NCBI GenBank assembly: GCA_025458105.1
Contig: JALOTD010000023.1
Location: 1-33,869, forward strand
DNA length: 33,869 bases
Direction of reading: 5' to 3'
From: Tabrizicola sp.
Lineage (GTDB): Bacteria > Pseudomonadota > Alphaproteobacteria > Rhodobacterales > Rhodobacteraceae
How positions within the stretch are numbered: the stretch's first letter is position 1; the number at the start of each line of letters is the position of its first letter. Below are positions 17,354 through 25,245 of this stretch, piece by piece. The notes below the pieces were generated by a model that searched no databases, had not been told where the DNA came from, and saw nothing but the letters and a program-made list of their open reading frames with translations. A program made the position numbers and the translations under genes.

Positions 17354-18229
17354 AAACAGCCGCACCGCTTCGTCCACCAGCGCCTGCAACACCGGAGTCT
17401 GCGGGTCCCGCCGTGCGGCGATCAGGCCCACCGTGTGCTCCGCCTCGGGCTCCACGATCGGAATCGACGCCAACCGCCCATCCGCCACGAACATGTCGGC
17501 CAACTTCTTCGGCACCACCGACGCCCAGCGCCCCGTCAGCACATGCGCCACCAGGGCCATGGTCGAATTCGACTCGATCATCGGCGCCGCACTCACCCCG
17601 GCCTCGCCCAGATGCTGGTTCACGATCCGCCGGTTCTGCATGTCCGACGTCAGCAGACACAGCGGCACCGTCGACAACTCTCCCCAACTCACCTGCCGCC
17701 GATGCGCCATCTCGGACCCCGGGGCGATCAGCAGCCGGTAGAACTCAGTATACAGTGGCACCTGGGACACCCGACCCAAAGGCTCGTTGTCGAGGTAAGT
17801 GATCCCCGCTTCCAGGTCCAAGGCCTCGATCCCCGTCAGGATCTCCACGCTCGTCCGCGACAGGATCGACACCCGCACGTTCGGGTGCTTTTGCGTGAAC
17901 GGCCCCGTCAGGTCGGCCACCATCGGCAGGGCGGTCGGGATCACCCCGATCCGCAGGTTGCCCGACAGCCCGGTGCGGACCACCCGCATCTCATCCTTCA
18001 GCGCCCGCACATCCCCCACGATGCCCAAAGCCCGGTCCAGCACCCGCTGCCCCTCCGGCGTCAGACCCTGAAACCGGCTGCCCCGGAACACCAGCTGCAC
18101 GCCCAGCTGATCCTCCAGCTGCCGGATCGCACTGGACAGCGAGGGCTGCGTCACCCCGCAGACTTCCGCCGCGCGACCAAAGTGCCGCTCCTTCGCCAGC
18201 GCGATGAACATTTCCAGCTTGTCGATCAT
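17348..18229 (-). CDS. LysR-family regulator next to the fds operon (FdsR-like by position)
   Basis: The 293-residue protein is a standard LysR regulator: N-terminal winged helix (MIDKLEMFIALAKERHFGRA, then CGVTQPSLSSAIRQLEDQLG), linker helix, and a periplasmic-binding-type effector domain (LSGNLRIGVIPTALPMVADL onward). ATG 18229 gives the usual MIDKLEMF start; longer readings lack homology. It lies just upstream of fdsG on the same strand and is divergent from the S49 peptidase gene 60 bases away. In Cupriavidus a LysR protein, FdsR, controls fds; the same job here is likely from position but the effector is unknown. Confidence 0.88.
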   Translation of the reverse strand: MIDKLEMFIALAKERHFGRAAEVCGVTQPSLSSAIRQLEDQLGVQLVFRGSRFQGLTPEGQRVLDRALGIVGDVRALKDEMRVVRTGLSGNLRIGVIPTALPMVADLTGPFTQKHPNVRVSILSRTSVEILTGIEALDLEAGITYLDNEPLGRVSQVPLYTEFYRLLIAPGSEMAHRRQVSWGELSTVPLCLLTSDMQNRRIVNQHLGEAGVSAAPMIESNSTMALVAHVLTGRWASVVPKKLADMFVADGRLASIPIVEPEAEHTVGLIAARRDPQTPVLQALVDEAVRLFR

Positions 18230-18289
18230 CACCGCAGCGTGCCCCGCCCCGCCCTTGCCCGCAAGCCCTGCACGGCTTACCTCTGGGGC

Positions 18290-19081
18290 ATGAGACGCTT
18301 TCTCCCCTTCCTGCCGAAACCGCCGTTGGTCCCGGTGATCCGGCTTAGCGGCACCATCGGCACCGGCACCCGGTCGCTGAATGACGAGGCGCTGGCACCG
18401 CTGATCGAAAAGGCCTTCAAGCTGAAACCCGCGGCAGTGGCGCTTCAGGTCAACTCGCCCGGCGGGTCCGCCGTGCAATCGTCGCTGATCGCCGCCCGCA
18501 TCCGCCGCCTCGCCGACGAAAAGAACATCCCCGTCCACGCCTTTGTCGAGGATGTCGCGGCCTCGGGTGGCTACTGGCTCGCCTGCGCGGGCGATGACAT
18601 CTGGGTTGACCAAAGCTCCATCGTCGGGTCGATCGGCGTGATCTTCGCCTCCTTCGGCTTCCCTGAACTGATGGCCCGCCAAGGGGTGGAGCGTCGGGTC
18701 GTCACCGCCGGCAAGTCCAAAAGCCTAGCCGACCCGTTCCTGCCGCAGAAGGCAGAGGACATCGACCGCCTGAAAGCCCTGCAAGGGCCGATCCACCAGG
18801 CCTTCATCGACCATGTGAAACACTCCCGCGGCAAGCGGCTGAGCGAGACGGCCGATCTTTTCAACGCCGACATCTGGGTCGGCCAGCAGGCGGTCGACCT
18901 TGGCCTGACCGATGGCGTGGCGCATCTGGTGCCGAAGCTGAAGTCGCTTTACGGCGACAAGGTCAAGCTGGTGCCGCTGGGCCGCAAGCGCAGCCTGTTC
19001 CAGCGCATGGGCCTGTCGCTGGTCGATGAAACCCTGGGCGCGGTCGAGGATCGGGCGCTTTGGGCGCGGTACGGGCTTTAG
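18290..19081 (+). CDS. S49 family serine peptidase (SppA/SohB-like)
   Basis: S49 peptidases cut signal-peptide remnants or membrane-associated proteins with a Ser-Lys dyad. The 263-residue protein shows VPVIRLSGTIGTG, VALQVNSPGGSAVQSS, DVAASGGYWLACAGDDI with Ser 92, and VVTAGKSKSLADPFLPQ with Lys 144. The 52-residue Ser-to-Lys distance equals that of Bacillus SppA (Ser147/Lys199). No signal peptide or membrane helix is visible, so it is a short single-domain form in the cytosol or peripheral at the membrane. The stop TAG directly abuts the next ATG, starting a three-gene operon with a Cys-rich membrane protein and an SDR. Confidence 0.9.
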   Translation: MRRFLPFLPKPPLVPVIRLSGTIGTGTRSLNDEALAPLIEKAFKLKPAAVALQVNSPGGSAVQSSLIAARIRRLADEKNIPVHAFVEDVAASGGYWLACAGDDIWVDQSSIVGSIGVIFASFGFPELMARQGVERRVVTAGKSKSLADPFLPQKAEDIDRLKALQGPIHQAFIDHVKHSRGKRLSETADLFNADIWVGQQAVDLGLTDGVAHLVPKLKSLYGDKVKLVPLGRKRSLFQRMGLSLVDETLGAVEDRALWARYGL

Positions 19082-19267
19082 ATGCTGTTCAAGATCATCC
19101 TTGTCTTCCTTCTCGCCATGATCCTGATCGCGCTGGTTGGGCGGGCGTTGTTCCCCGGCGCATTGCCAAAGGTCCTCAGAAAGAAGACCTCTGCCCCTGT
19201 TTGCGGGAAATGCGGGCGCTACCTCATCGGCCGCAAGACATGTGACTGCGGGGGCAAAGCGAAATGA
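19082..19267 (+). CDS. Small membrane protein with CxxC and CxC motif
   Basis: This 61-residue protein has one N-terminal membrane helix (IILVFLLAMILIALVGRALF, residues 5-24), a basic linker, and a Cys-rich tail: Cys 41, 44, 54 and 56 in CGKCGRYLIGRKTCDCGG, which looks like a zinc-ribbon knuckle. Its ATG follows the S49 peptidase stop without a gap, and its TGA overlaps the SDR start (ATGA), so it is made with both. By the positive-inside rule the Cys-rich tail is probably cytoplasmic. I do not recognise a named family. A partner or adaptor of the S49 peptidase at the membrane is speculation. Confidence 0.8.
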   Translation: MLFKIILVFLLAMILIALVGRALFPGALPKVLRKKTSAPVCGKCGRYLIGRKTCDCGGKAK

Positions 19268-20037
19268 CGGCACTGGTGACGGGCGCAGGCAAGCGGCTGG
19301 GCCGCGCGATGGCGCTTTACCTGGCAGGGCGGGGCCATGATCTGGCCGTGCACTATTCCGCCTCGGCTGACGAGGCCGAAGCCGTCGCCGCCGAAATCCG
19401 CGCCATGGGCCGCCGCGCCCAGACTTTCAAGGCCGACCTTCTGGTGGAAGACGAAACGCAAGGGCTGATCGCCGCTGTCACCGCCGCCCTTGGGCCCCTG
19501 ACCGTCCTCGTCAACAACGCCTCGATCTTCGAATACGACCGGATAGACACCGCCACCCGCCAAAGCTGGGACCGGCATATCGAATCGAACCTGCGCGCGC
19601 CCTACGTCCTGACGCAAGGTTTCGCCCGCCAATGCCCGCCGGCCGCGACAGATGAGAATGGCGAACCCCTGGCGCAGGGCCTGGTCATCAACATGATCGA
19701 CCAGCGCATCCTGAAGCTGACGCCCGAGTTCTCGACCTACACCATCGCCAAGATGGGCCTCTGGGCACTGACCCGCACCGCCGCGCAGGGGTTGGCGCCG
19801 AACGTTCGAGTCAATGCGATTGGCCCCGGCCCGACCCTACAGGGGTCGCGTCAGTCGGCGCAGCATTTCGCCAATCAGCGCGCTTCTACCGTTCTGGGCC
19901 GAGGTGCGAACCCACAAGACATCACTGCCGCGCTGAGGTTCTTCCTCGACAGTCCGGCGGTCACTGGCCAGTTTCTTGCCGTTGACGGGGGACAGCATCT
20001 GGGCTGGCAAACCCCGGATGTGTTGGGCGTGGAATAG
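19264..20037 (+). CDS. SDR oxidoreductase of pteridine reductase/FolM type
   Basis: The 257-residue short-chain dehydrogenase starts MTALVTGAGKRLGRAMALYL. The TGxxKRLG form of the NADPH-binding loop is that of pteridine reductases (PTR1/FolM) rather than the common TGxxxGxG. The active site supports this: INMIDQRILKLTPEFSTYTIAK has Asp, then Tyr 13 residues later, then Lys 4 after that, the Asp-Tyr-Lys arrangement of Leishmania PTR1 instead of Ser-Tyr-Lys. LVNNASIFEYD replaces the usual NNAG. Likely reaction: NADPH reduction of a dihydropterin. It is the third gene of the operon with the S49 peptidase. The link to the molybdopterin genes further right is not supported by distance. Confidence 0.8.
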   Translation: MTALVTGAGKRLGRAMALYLAGRGHDLAVHYSASADEAEAVAAEIRAMGRRAQTFKADLLVEDETQGLIAAVTAALGPLTVLVNNASIFEYDRIDTATRQSWDRHIESNLRAPYVLTQGFARQCPPAATDENGEPLAQGLVINMIDQRILKLTPEFSTYTIAKMGLWALTRTAAQGLAPNVRVNAIGPGPTLQGSRQSAQHFANQRASTVLGRGANPQDITAALRFFLDSPAVTGQFLAVDGGQHLGWQTPDVLGVE

Positions 20038-20337
20038 CGCTGTAGGATGACTCAGCGGCAAGTTGTCCACTTCTCACGCCGATGTCACGGCTCCGTCATA
20101 ATTCGTTAGGAATTTCAGGGATTTGCCGTGCTCAAGAAAATCTTTCCTTTGGAATCAATTACTTGATTTTCTGCCTAAAAAATAGGCAACATCACGAAAC
20201 CGGCTGAAATCCACGAAAAATCCGCGCTCCCGAAATCTTCTCCGCAGAGTTATCCCCAGAAACCGTGGACAGCTTTGCTCTTGCCTCCACCCCCGTTCGG
20301 TGGCAGCCCGGACCCGAGAATCGACAGACTGTAAACC
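20038..20337. other. AT-rich 300-base gap upstream of uvrC with several dyads
   Basis: No gene is seen here. The stretch is visibly richer in A and T than its surroundings. It contains AATCAA-TTAC-TTGATT at 20153-20168, a hairpin with arms TGCCTA and TAGGCA around AAAAA at 20172-20188, and DnaA-box-like words: TTATCCCCA at 20250-20258, TTGTCCACT at 20063-20071, and GTGGACAG near 20265. The uvrC promoter must lie here. An origin is not supported well enough to call. Confidence 0.5.
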
Positions 20338-22194
20338 ATGGACGAGAAACCCTGCACCGGACACGAGGTGATCCAGAATTACCTCAAGACGCTCGACGGC
20401 TCGCCCGGCGTCTACCGGATGCTGAACGCGGCGTCAGAGGTGCTGTACGTCGGCAAGGCGCGGAACCTTAAGGCGCGGGTGACAAACTATGCCCGCCCCT
20501 CCGGCCATTCCGGCCGCATCGCCCGGATGATCCATGAAACCGCGTCGATGATGTTCCTCACGACGCGGACGGAATTGGAGGCGCTGCTCCTCGAACAGAA
20601 CCTCATCAAGCAGCTGAAGCCGCGCTACAACGTCCTTTTGCGCGACGACAAGTCGTTCCCGAACATCCTGATCTCCTCGGAACACCCCTTCCCGCAGATC
20701 AAGAAGCACCGCGGCAAGAAGTCCGAAAAGGGCGCCTATTTCGGCCCCTTCGCCAGCGCAGGCGCCGTCAATCGCACGCTCAACCAGCTGCAGAAGGTCT
20801 TCCTGCTCCGCAACTGCTCCGACTCCATGTTCGAAAGCCGCACCCGCCCCTGCCTGCAATACCAGATCAAGCGCTGCTCTGCCCCTTGCGTGGCCAAGAT
20901 CACCCCCGAGGGCTACGCCACCCTCGTCGACGACGCCCAACGCTTCCTCGAAGGCAAGACCACCAGCGTGCAAGCCGATCTTGCCAAGGCCATGACCGAG
21001 GCGTCCGAGGCGATGGAATTCGAACGCGCCGCCGCCCTCCGCGACCGGATCAAGGCCCTGACCCAGGTCCAGCAGACCCAGGGCATCAACCCGCAGGGCG
21101 TGGCCGAAGCCGACGTCGTCGCCCTCCACCTCGAACACGGCCAGGCCTGCGTCCAGGTCTTCTTCATCCGCGCCAACCAAAGCTGGGGCAACCGCGACTT
21201 CTACCCCAAGACCGGCGCCGGCGCCGAAGCGCCCGAAATCATGGAGGCCTTCCTCACCCAGTTCTACGACGACAAGGACCCGCCCCGCCTTATCCTCCTC
21301 TCCCACCCCGTCGACAACCCCGACCTGGTGACCGAGGCCCTAAGCGCCCGCGCCGGCCGCAAGGTCGAACTCGCCGTCCCCCAGCGCGGCGAAAAGGCCG
21401 AACTGGTGGAGAATGCGACAAGGAACGCCCGCGAAAGCCTCGCCCGCCGCATGGCCGAGTCCACCACGCAGAACAAGCTCCTTCTGGGCCTCGCCGAAGC
21501 CTTCGACCTCGACGCCCCGCCGCAGCGGATCGAGGTCTACGACAACTCGCATATCCAGGGCACCAACGCCGTGGGCGGGATGATCGTCGCCGGGCCGGAA
21601 GGCTTCCTGAAATCCCAGTACCGCAAGTTCAACATCAAGTCCGACGCCGGGGCCAACTCCGACGACTTCGGCATGATGAAGGAAGTCCTGACCCGCCGGT
21701 TCGAGCGCCTGTTGAAGGAAGACCCCGAGCGCAAGACCGACATGTGGCCCGACCTCCTCCTCATCGACGGCGGCGCGGGGCAGGTGTCAGCGGTGGCCGA
21801 GATCATGTCCGAGCTTGGCGTCGAGGACATCGCGATGGTCGGCGTCGCCAAGGGCATTGACCGCGACGCCGGGAAAGAGGAATTCCACCGCCCCGGCGAA
21901 CGCCCCTTCGCCCTGCAACGCAACGACCCCGTCCTCTACTTCATCCAGCGCCTTAGGGATGAGGCCCACCGCTGGGCCATCGGCGCCCACCGCGCCAAAC
22001 GCGCCAAGGCGGTCAGCGCCACGCCGCTGGACGACATCCCCGGCATAGGCGCGACCCGCAAACGCGCCCTCCTTCAGCACTTTGGCAGCGCCAAGGCCGT
22101 GGCACGGGCCGGGGTGGCCGACTTGCAGGCCGTGGACGGAATCTCGGAAGCGATGGCCAAGACCATCGCGGACTACTTCTCGTCAAGGGGGTAG
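20338..22194 (+). CDS. uvrC: Excinuclease ABC subunit C
   Basis: UvrC makes both cuts around a DNA lesion after UvrA/UvrB recognition. The 618-residue protein has the GIY-YIG domain for the 3' cut (GVYRML at 24-29, [12 protein letters not shown] at 37-48), the Cys-rich middle ([13 protein letters not shown]), the UvrB-binding UVR helix pair ([18 protein letters not shown] near 220-240), the RNase H-like domain for the 5' cut ([31 protein letters not shown]), and C-terminal helix-hairpin-helix DNA-binding repeats ([17 protein letters not shown]). Length is normal. No strong Shine-Dalgarno precedes ATG 20338, but homology begins close to it. Confidence 0.97.
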   Translation: MDEKPCTGHEVIQNYLKTLDGSPGVYRMLNAASEVLYVGKARNLKARVTNYARPSGHSGRIARMIHETASMMFLTTRTELEALLLEQNLIKQLKPRYNVLLRDDKSFPNILISSEHPFPQIKKHRGKKSEKGAYFGPFASAGAVNRTLNQLQKVFLLRNCSDSMFESRTRPCLQYQIKRCSAPCVAKITPEGYATLVDDAQRFLEGKTTSVQADLAKAMTEASEAMEFERAAALRDRIKALTQVQQTQGINPQGVAEADVVALHLEHGQACVQVFFIRANQSWGNRDFYPKTGAGAEAPEIMEAFLTQFYDDKDPPRLILLSHPVDNPDLVTEALSARAGRKVELAVPQRGEKAELVENATRNARESLARRMAESTTQNKLLLGLAEAFDLDAPPQRIEVYDNSHIQGTNAVGGMIVAGPEGFLKSQYRKFNIKSDAGANSDDFGMMKEVLTRRFERLLKEDPERKTDMWPDLLLIDGGAGQVSAVAEIMSELGVEDIAMVGVAKGIDRDAGKEEFHRPGERPFALQRNDPVLYFIQRLRDEAHRWAIGAHRAKRAKAVSATPLDDIPGIGATRKRALLQHFGSAKAVARAGVADLQAVDGISEAMAKTIADYFSSRG

Positions 22195-22195
22195 G

Positions 22196-22214
22196 GCCCC
22201 TTACCGCAAGGGGC
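22196..22214. terminator. Terminator-like hairpin between convergent uvrC and DUF4342 gene
   Basis: GCCCCTT (22196-22202) pairs perfectly with AAGGGGC (22208-22214) around the loop ACCGC. The hairpin begins 2 bases after the uvrC stop and ends 15 bases before the stop of the opposite-strand gene. It has no T-run, so it may act as a bidirectional 3' end rather than a strong intrinsic terminator. Confidence 0.6.
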
Positions 22215-22229
22215 AATCTCGTGCGACCC

Positions 22230-22568
22230 TCAGGTCTTGGACGTCTGTTCGTCTGCGGTGCCGTTCCGGATGATCTCGATTTTGACCTTGGTAACGAACG
22301 CGGCAAGCGCTCCGACCACGGCAAGAAGTGGAGCGGCAAGCACGACGGCGCTACCGGCTATAGCGCCGATGGTCAGCGGTAATTCGACGATCAGGTCGCC
22401 ATCGGGCTCGGTGATCCGGATGCGCTTGACCTTGCCTTCAGCAGCTAGACGCTTGACCGAGGCGACAAGCTGATCGCCTGCAACCTCAATCTCCTCGGTC
22501 CAGGTGCGTTTTTTCGGCGGCTCGTTTCCGGCTTCGGGTTCAGTGAGGACGGTTTCTTGATCTGACAT
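22230..22568 (-). CDS. DUF4342 domain protein
   Basis: The 112-residue protein has an acidic N-terminal tail (1-20), then the DUF4342 core: RTWTEEIEVAGDQLVASVKRL, VKRIRITEPDGDLIVELPLT, a long hydrophobic Ala/Val stretch (about 66-92) and VKIEIIRNG. The hydrophobic part could be a membrane hairpin or a buried helix. Function of the family is unknown. The start at ATG 22568 is supported by GGAGG 8 bases upstream. It sits on the opposite strand between uvrC and pgsA, which are usually neighbours in relatives, so it looks like an insertion into a conserved gene order. Confidence 0.83.
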   Translation of the reverse strand: MSDQETVLTEPEAGNEPPKKRTWTEEIEVAGDQLVASVKRLAAEGKVKRIRITEPDGDLIVELPLTIGAIAGSAVVLAAPLLAVVGALAAFVTKVKIEIIRNGTADEQTSKT

Positions 22569-22744
22569 TGCAAGACCTCCGCATCATGCATGGGTTGAAT
22601 GATAACTCGACAGCGCTGTGGCCGCATTGATGCGGATCAAGCATCGGGTCCCTTAAATTCGATTGCACAGCCAGACTGCCGCATCCGAAGGCGTGACGAC
22701 GAAGCCCCTTCCCCCTCCTCCCCCCATCGTCTACCAATTCGCTT

Positions 22745-23413
22745 ATGACTTGGAATATTCCCAACACGCTCACGGTCCTTCGCCTGCTGGCTGCGCCCGG
22801 GGTGGCAGTCATGTTCCTCTACTTCCATCGCCCTTGGGCCGACTGGTTCGCGTTGGCCCTTTTCGTCGGGGCTGCGATTACCGATTGGTTCGATGGTTAT
22901 CTCGCGCGCCTCTGGAAGCAGGAATCCAAGTTTGGCGCTATGCTTGACCCCATCGCCGACAAGGCCATGGTCGTAATCGCCATCATGGTGATCACTGGAT
23001 ACAATGGAATGAACCCGTGGCTTATCCTGCCGGCCACGATCATCCTGTTCCGCGAGGTCTTCGTGGGCGGTCTACGGGAGTTCCTTGGCCAGAAAAGTGG
23101 GCTTCTAAAAGTCACGAAGCTGGCAAAATGGAAGACCACGGCCCAGATGATCGCGATTGCCGTGCTTTTTCTGGGAACGGGCCTGGACTATCTGAATGTT
23201 CTTGCCCTGGACGGCATGACCCCTGAACAGCACCAGGCCGCCGTTGCTGCTGGCGAGGCTGAGGCGATCCGGACCTGCGGCAATCGTGACTGCGCCTCGT
23301 ATGCGAACCTTGTCGGCATTTGGCTGCTCTGGGTCGCGGCCTTCCTGACCGCCGTGACGGGCTGGGAATACTTCTCGAAGTCCCTGCCCTTTCTTCGGGA
23401 AGAACAGAAGTGA
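22745..23413 (+). CDS. pgsA: CDP-diacylglycerol-glycerol-3-phosphate 3-phosphatidyltransferase
   Basis: PgsA makes phosphatidylglycerol-phosphate at the inner membrane. The 222-residue protein has several membrane helices and the exact CDP-alcohol phosphotransferase signature: Asp 47, Asp 50, Gly 51, Ala 54, Arg 55, Gly 64, Asp 68 and Asp 72 within TDWFDGYLARLWKQE and FGAMLDPIADK. A polar insert near residues 157-190 (DGMTPEQHQAAVAAGEAEAI and the CGNRDC Cys pair) lies before the last helix and makes the protein longer than E. coli PgsA (182). Its stop overlaps the GTG start of moaD, so pgsA, moaD and moaE form one operon. Confidence 0.96.
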   Translation: MTWNIPNTLTVLRLLAAPGVAVMFLYFHRPWADWFALALFVGAAITDWFDGYLARLWKQESKFGAMLDPIADKAMVVIAIMVITGYNGMNPWLILPATIILFREVFVGGLREFLGQKSGLLKVTKLAKWKTTAQMIAIAVLFLGTGLDYLNVLALDGMTPEQHQAAVAAGEAEAIRTCGNRDCASYANLVGIWLLWVAAFLTAVTGWEYFSKSLPFLREEQK

Positions 23414-23658
23414 TCGAGGTCCTTTACTTTGCCTGGGTGCGCGAACGGATCGGCCTTCCGCGTGAGAGGATCGAGAGCCAGGCCAAGACTGTGGCCGAAC
23501 TGGTCGAAGAGCTGCGATCCCGGGAAGAACGGTATGCTGCAGCTTTTGCCGACACCACGGCTCTTCGCGTGGCGCTGGATCAAGAGCTTGCGTCGTTTGA
23601 TGCCCCGCTGGCTGGCGTGCGCGAGGTTGCCTTCTTTCCGCCGATGACGGGCGGTTGA
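23410..23658 (+). CDS. moaD: Molybdopterin synthase small subunit
   Basis: MoaD carries the thiocarboxylate sulfur for molybdopterin dithiolene formation. The 82-residue ubiquitin-like protein starts IEVLYFAWVRERIGL and ends PPMTGG, with the obligatory C-terminal Gly-Gly. The start is GTG 23410, inside the pgsA stop (GTGA); a longer upstream reading in the same frame has no family match. moaE starts 2 bases after its stop. Its product also feeds the cofactor needed by FdsA encoded at 12211. Confidence 0.94.
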   Translation: MIEVLYFAWVRERIGLPRERIESQAKTVAELVEELRSREERYAAAFADTTALRVALDQELASFDAPLAGVREVAFFPPMTGG

Positions 23659-23660
23659 GG

Positions 23661-24098
23661 ATGGGGGTCGTGGTCCAGTCTGCGGCCTTCGATCTGGCGG
23701 CCGAGATTGCGGAGTTTTCCGGCAGAGTCTTGGGAGCCGGGGCAGTGGTCACCTTTACCGGCGTGGTGCGGCCCGAAGGCGGGCTGACGGGGATGGAGAT
23801 CGAGCATTACCCGGGCATGACCGAGCGGGCGATTGCCAGGATTGTGGACGAGGCTGTCCGGCGCTGGTCCTTGGAAGACGCTCTGGTGATCCACCGGTAC
23901 GGCCCGTTGAAACCGGGAGAGGCGATCATGATGGTCGCGACGGCTGCCCGGCATCGGGGAGATGCTTTCGCGGCGGCGGAGTTTCTGATGGACTACCTGA
24001 AGTCCCGCGCGCCGTTCTGGAAAAAGGAAAGCCGCGACGGTGGGGCGACCTGGGTCGCGGCGAAGGATGAGGATGAGGCGGCGCTGAAACGGTGGTAG
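23661..24098 (+). CDS. moaE: Molybdopterin synthase catalytic subunit
   Basis: MoaE adds two sulfurs from MoaD to precursor Z (cPMP), making molybdopterin. The 145-residue protein shows GAVVTFTGVVRPEGG, MEIEHYPGMTERAIARI, VIHRYGPLKPGEAIMMVA, HRGDAFAAAEFLMDYLKSRAPFWKKE with the catalytic Lys pair, and a Trp-ending tail. ATG 23661 is preferred over the in-frame TTG two codons earlier. Last gene of the pgsA-moaD-moaE operon; its stop is followed immediately by the palindrome at 24099. Confidence 0.96.
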   Translation: MGVVVQSAAFDLAAEIAEFSGRVLGAGAVVTFTGVVRPEGGLTGMEIEHYPGMTERAIARIVDEAVRRWSLEDALVIHRYGPLKPGEAIMMVATAARHRGDAFAAAEFLMDYLKSRAPFWKKESRDGGATWVAAKDEDEAALKRW

Positions 24099-24127
24099 TG
24101 TCCACGCGTGGACAGGTATCAGGTATC
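24099..24127. repeat. 16-base perfect palindrome and tandem heptamer after moaE
   Basis: TGTCCACGCGTGGACA (24099-24114) begins at the base after the moaE TAG and can fold as a 6-bp stem with loop CGCG. It is followed by two tandem AGGTATC copies (24114-24127), and TGTGGACA recurs near 24150. The genes on either side converge, so a 3'-end hairpin is plausible. A DNA-binding site is the alternative. Confidence 0.6.
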
Positions 24128-24167
24128 CTTATGAATCAACTGCTTGACTGTGGACATTCAGGAATCC

Positions 24168-25163
24168 CTAACCTTTGCCCCCGAAGCGGGATTGCCAGCT
24201 GGACTGAAGGTCGCCGGGCAGCGAGCGGGCCAGCCAGACCGCCCGGGCGATGGCGCGTGCCAGGCAGGCGGCAGCGGCATGGCCAAGCTGGAAGGTGTCG
24301 GTCAGGGGTTCAGACAGGTCGCAGGCCCCAGTCGCCACGCTGAACACCAGGTCCCCATCCAGCGGCGTATGGCTGGGCGCAAGGGCCCGCGCCATGCCGT
24401 CGTGGGCGGCCACGGCCATGCGGTGGGCCTGCGACTTGGTGAGGCGCGCATCCGTGGCGACGATGGCGATGGTGGTGGCCTCTCCCATCCGCTTGCGCGG
24501 GAGGGGCGCGTCCTGCGAGGTCATCGGTGCAGGCCCGAGACCACCGAATTCGGTGCCTTCCTCCCAAGGTGCGGCCCAGAAATGTGGGCTGTCCCCAACG
24601 GTGGCGGAGCCCAGCGCATTCACCGCGACCAGCGCGCCGACTGTCAGGCCCGAGGGAAGGACGCAGGAGGCGGATCCGAGGCCCCCTTTCAGCGTGCCGG
24701 TCATTGCGCCGTAGCCCGCGCCAGCGGTGCCGAGGGCGAAGTCCTGCGCCGCTTCCTCCAGCGCGAACCGGCCGAGCCTGGGGTAAGGGCTGTCCGACCA
24801 GTCCTTGTCGCCACCGTTCAGAAGGTCGAAAAGGATCGCCCCTGGCACGATGGGCACGCACACCGGCCCGACCGGAAAGCCCCTGCCCATCGCACGCAGG
24901 CCCGCCATGATCCCGCTTCCCGCATCCAGCCCGAAGGCCGACCCGCCAGACAGGAACAGGGCATCGACCTGATCCACCAACCGGTCGGGGGCAAGAAGAT
25001 CGGTCTCACGCGTTCCAGGCGCGCCACCCATGACGTGCACGGCGGCAACAAAGGGCCGATCGGCGGTCAGGACGGTGACACCGGAGCGCAGCCTGTCGTC
25101 CTGGGCATTCCCGACGCGCAGGCCCGCGACATCGGTGATGAGGTTGCGGGCCCCCGGGCGCAT
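24168..25163 (-). CDS. P1 (S58) family N-terminal-nucleophile peptidase/amidase
   Basis: P1-family enzymes (DmpA aminopeptidase, NylC nylon hydrolase) cleave themselves to expose an N-terminal Ser/Thr nucleophile. The 331-residue protein shows ITDVAGLRVGNAQDDRLRSG at the start, VDALFLSGGSAFGLDAGSG near 65-85, TLKGGLGSASCVLPSGLTVGALVAVNALGSAT, and the C-terminal catalytic part TIAIVATDARLTKSQAHRMA. The self-cleavage site cannot be fixed by eye. ATG 25163 is used; a GTG one codon upstream is equally possible. The substrate is unknown. The tandem palindromes at 25180 and a cupin gene lie upstream on the same strand. Confidence 0.88.
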   Translation of the reverse strand: MRPGARNLITDVAGLRVGNAQDDRLRSGVTVLTADRPFVAAVHVMGGAPGTRETDLLAPDRLVDQVDALFLSGGSAFGLDAGSGIMAGLRAMGRGFPVGPVCVPIVPGAILFDLLNGGDKDWSDSPYPRLGRFALEEAAQDFALGTAGAGYGAMTGTLKGGLGSASCVLPSGLTVGALVAVNALGSATVGDSPHFWAAPWEEGTEFGGLGPAPMTSQDAPLPRKRMGEATTIAIVATDARLTKSQAHRMAVAAHDGMARALAPSHTPLDGDLVFSVATGACDLSEPLTDTFQLGHAAAACLARAIARAVWLARSLPGDLQSSWQSRFGGKG

Positions 25164-25179
25164 CACATCAGGCCCGGGC

Positions 25180-25223
25180 CAAAACTCTTCGAAGAGTTTT
25201 GCAAATTCCTTCGAAGGAATTTG
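25180..25223. repeat. Tandem TTCGAA palindromes, copy C
   Basis: Two adjoining 22-base perfect palindromes lie at 25180-25201 (half-arms CAAAACTCTTC and GAAGAGTTTTG) and 25202-25223 (half-arms CAAATTCCTTC and GAAGGAATTTG). Layout matches copy A at 4231, but the arm sequence differs with base-pairing kept. The element lies 22 bases past the cupin stop on the minus strand and 16 bases before the peptidase start. Confidence 0.85.
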
Positions 25224-25245
25224 GCGCGATGGGCATCGGCAGGCA

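Noticed and set aside
20153-20168. FNR-box-like site AATCAA-TTAC-TTGATT
   Set aside because: FNR/FnrL sites read TTGAT-N4-ATCAA. Here the half-sites are in the reverse order, so it is a palindrome but not an FNR box.
20038-20337. Chromosomal replication origin
   Set aside because: Only one near-consensus DnaA box and no typical alphaproteobacterial origin neighbours (hemE, rho, mnmE, gidA, parAB) are present.
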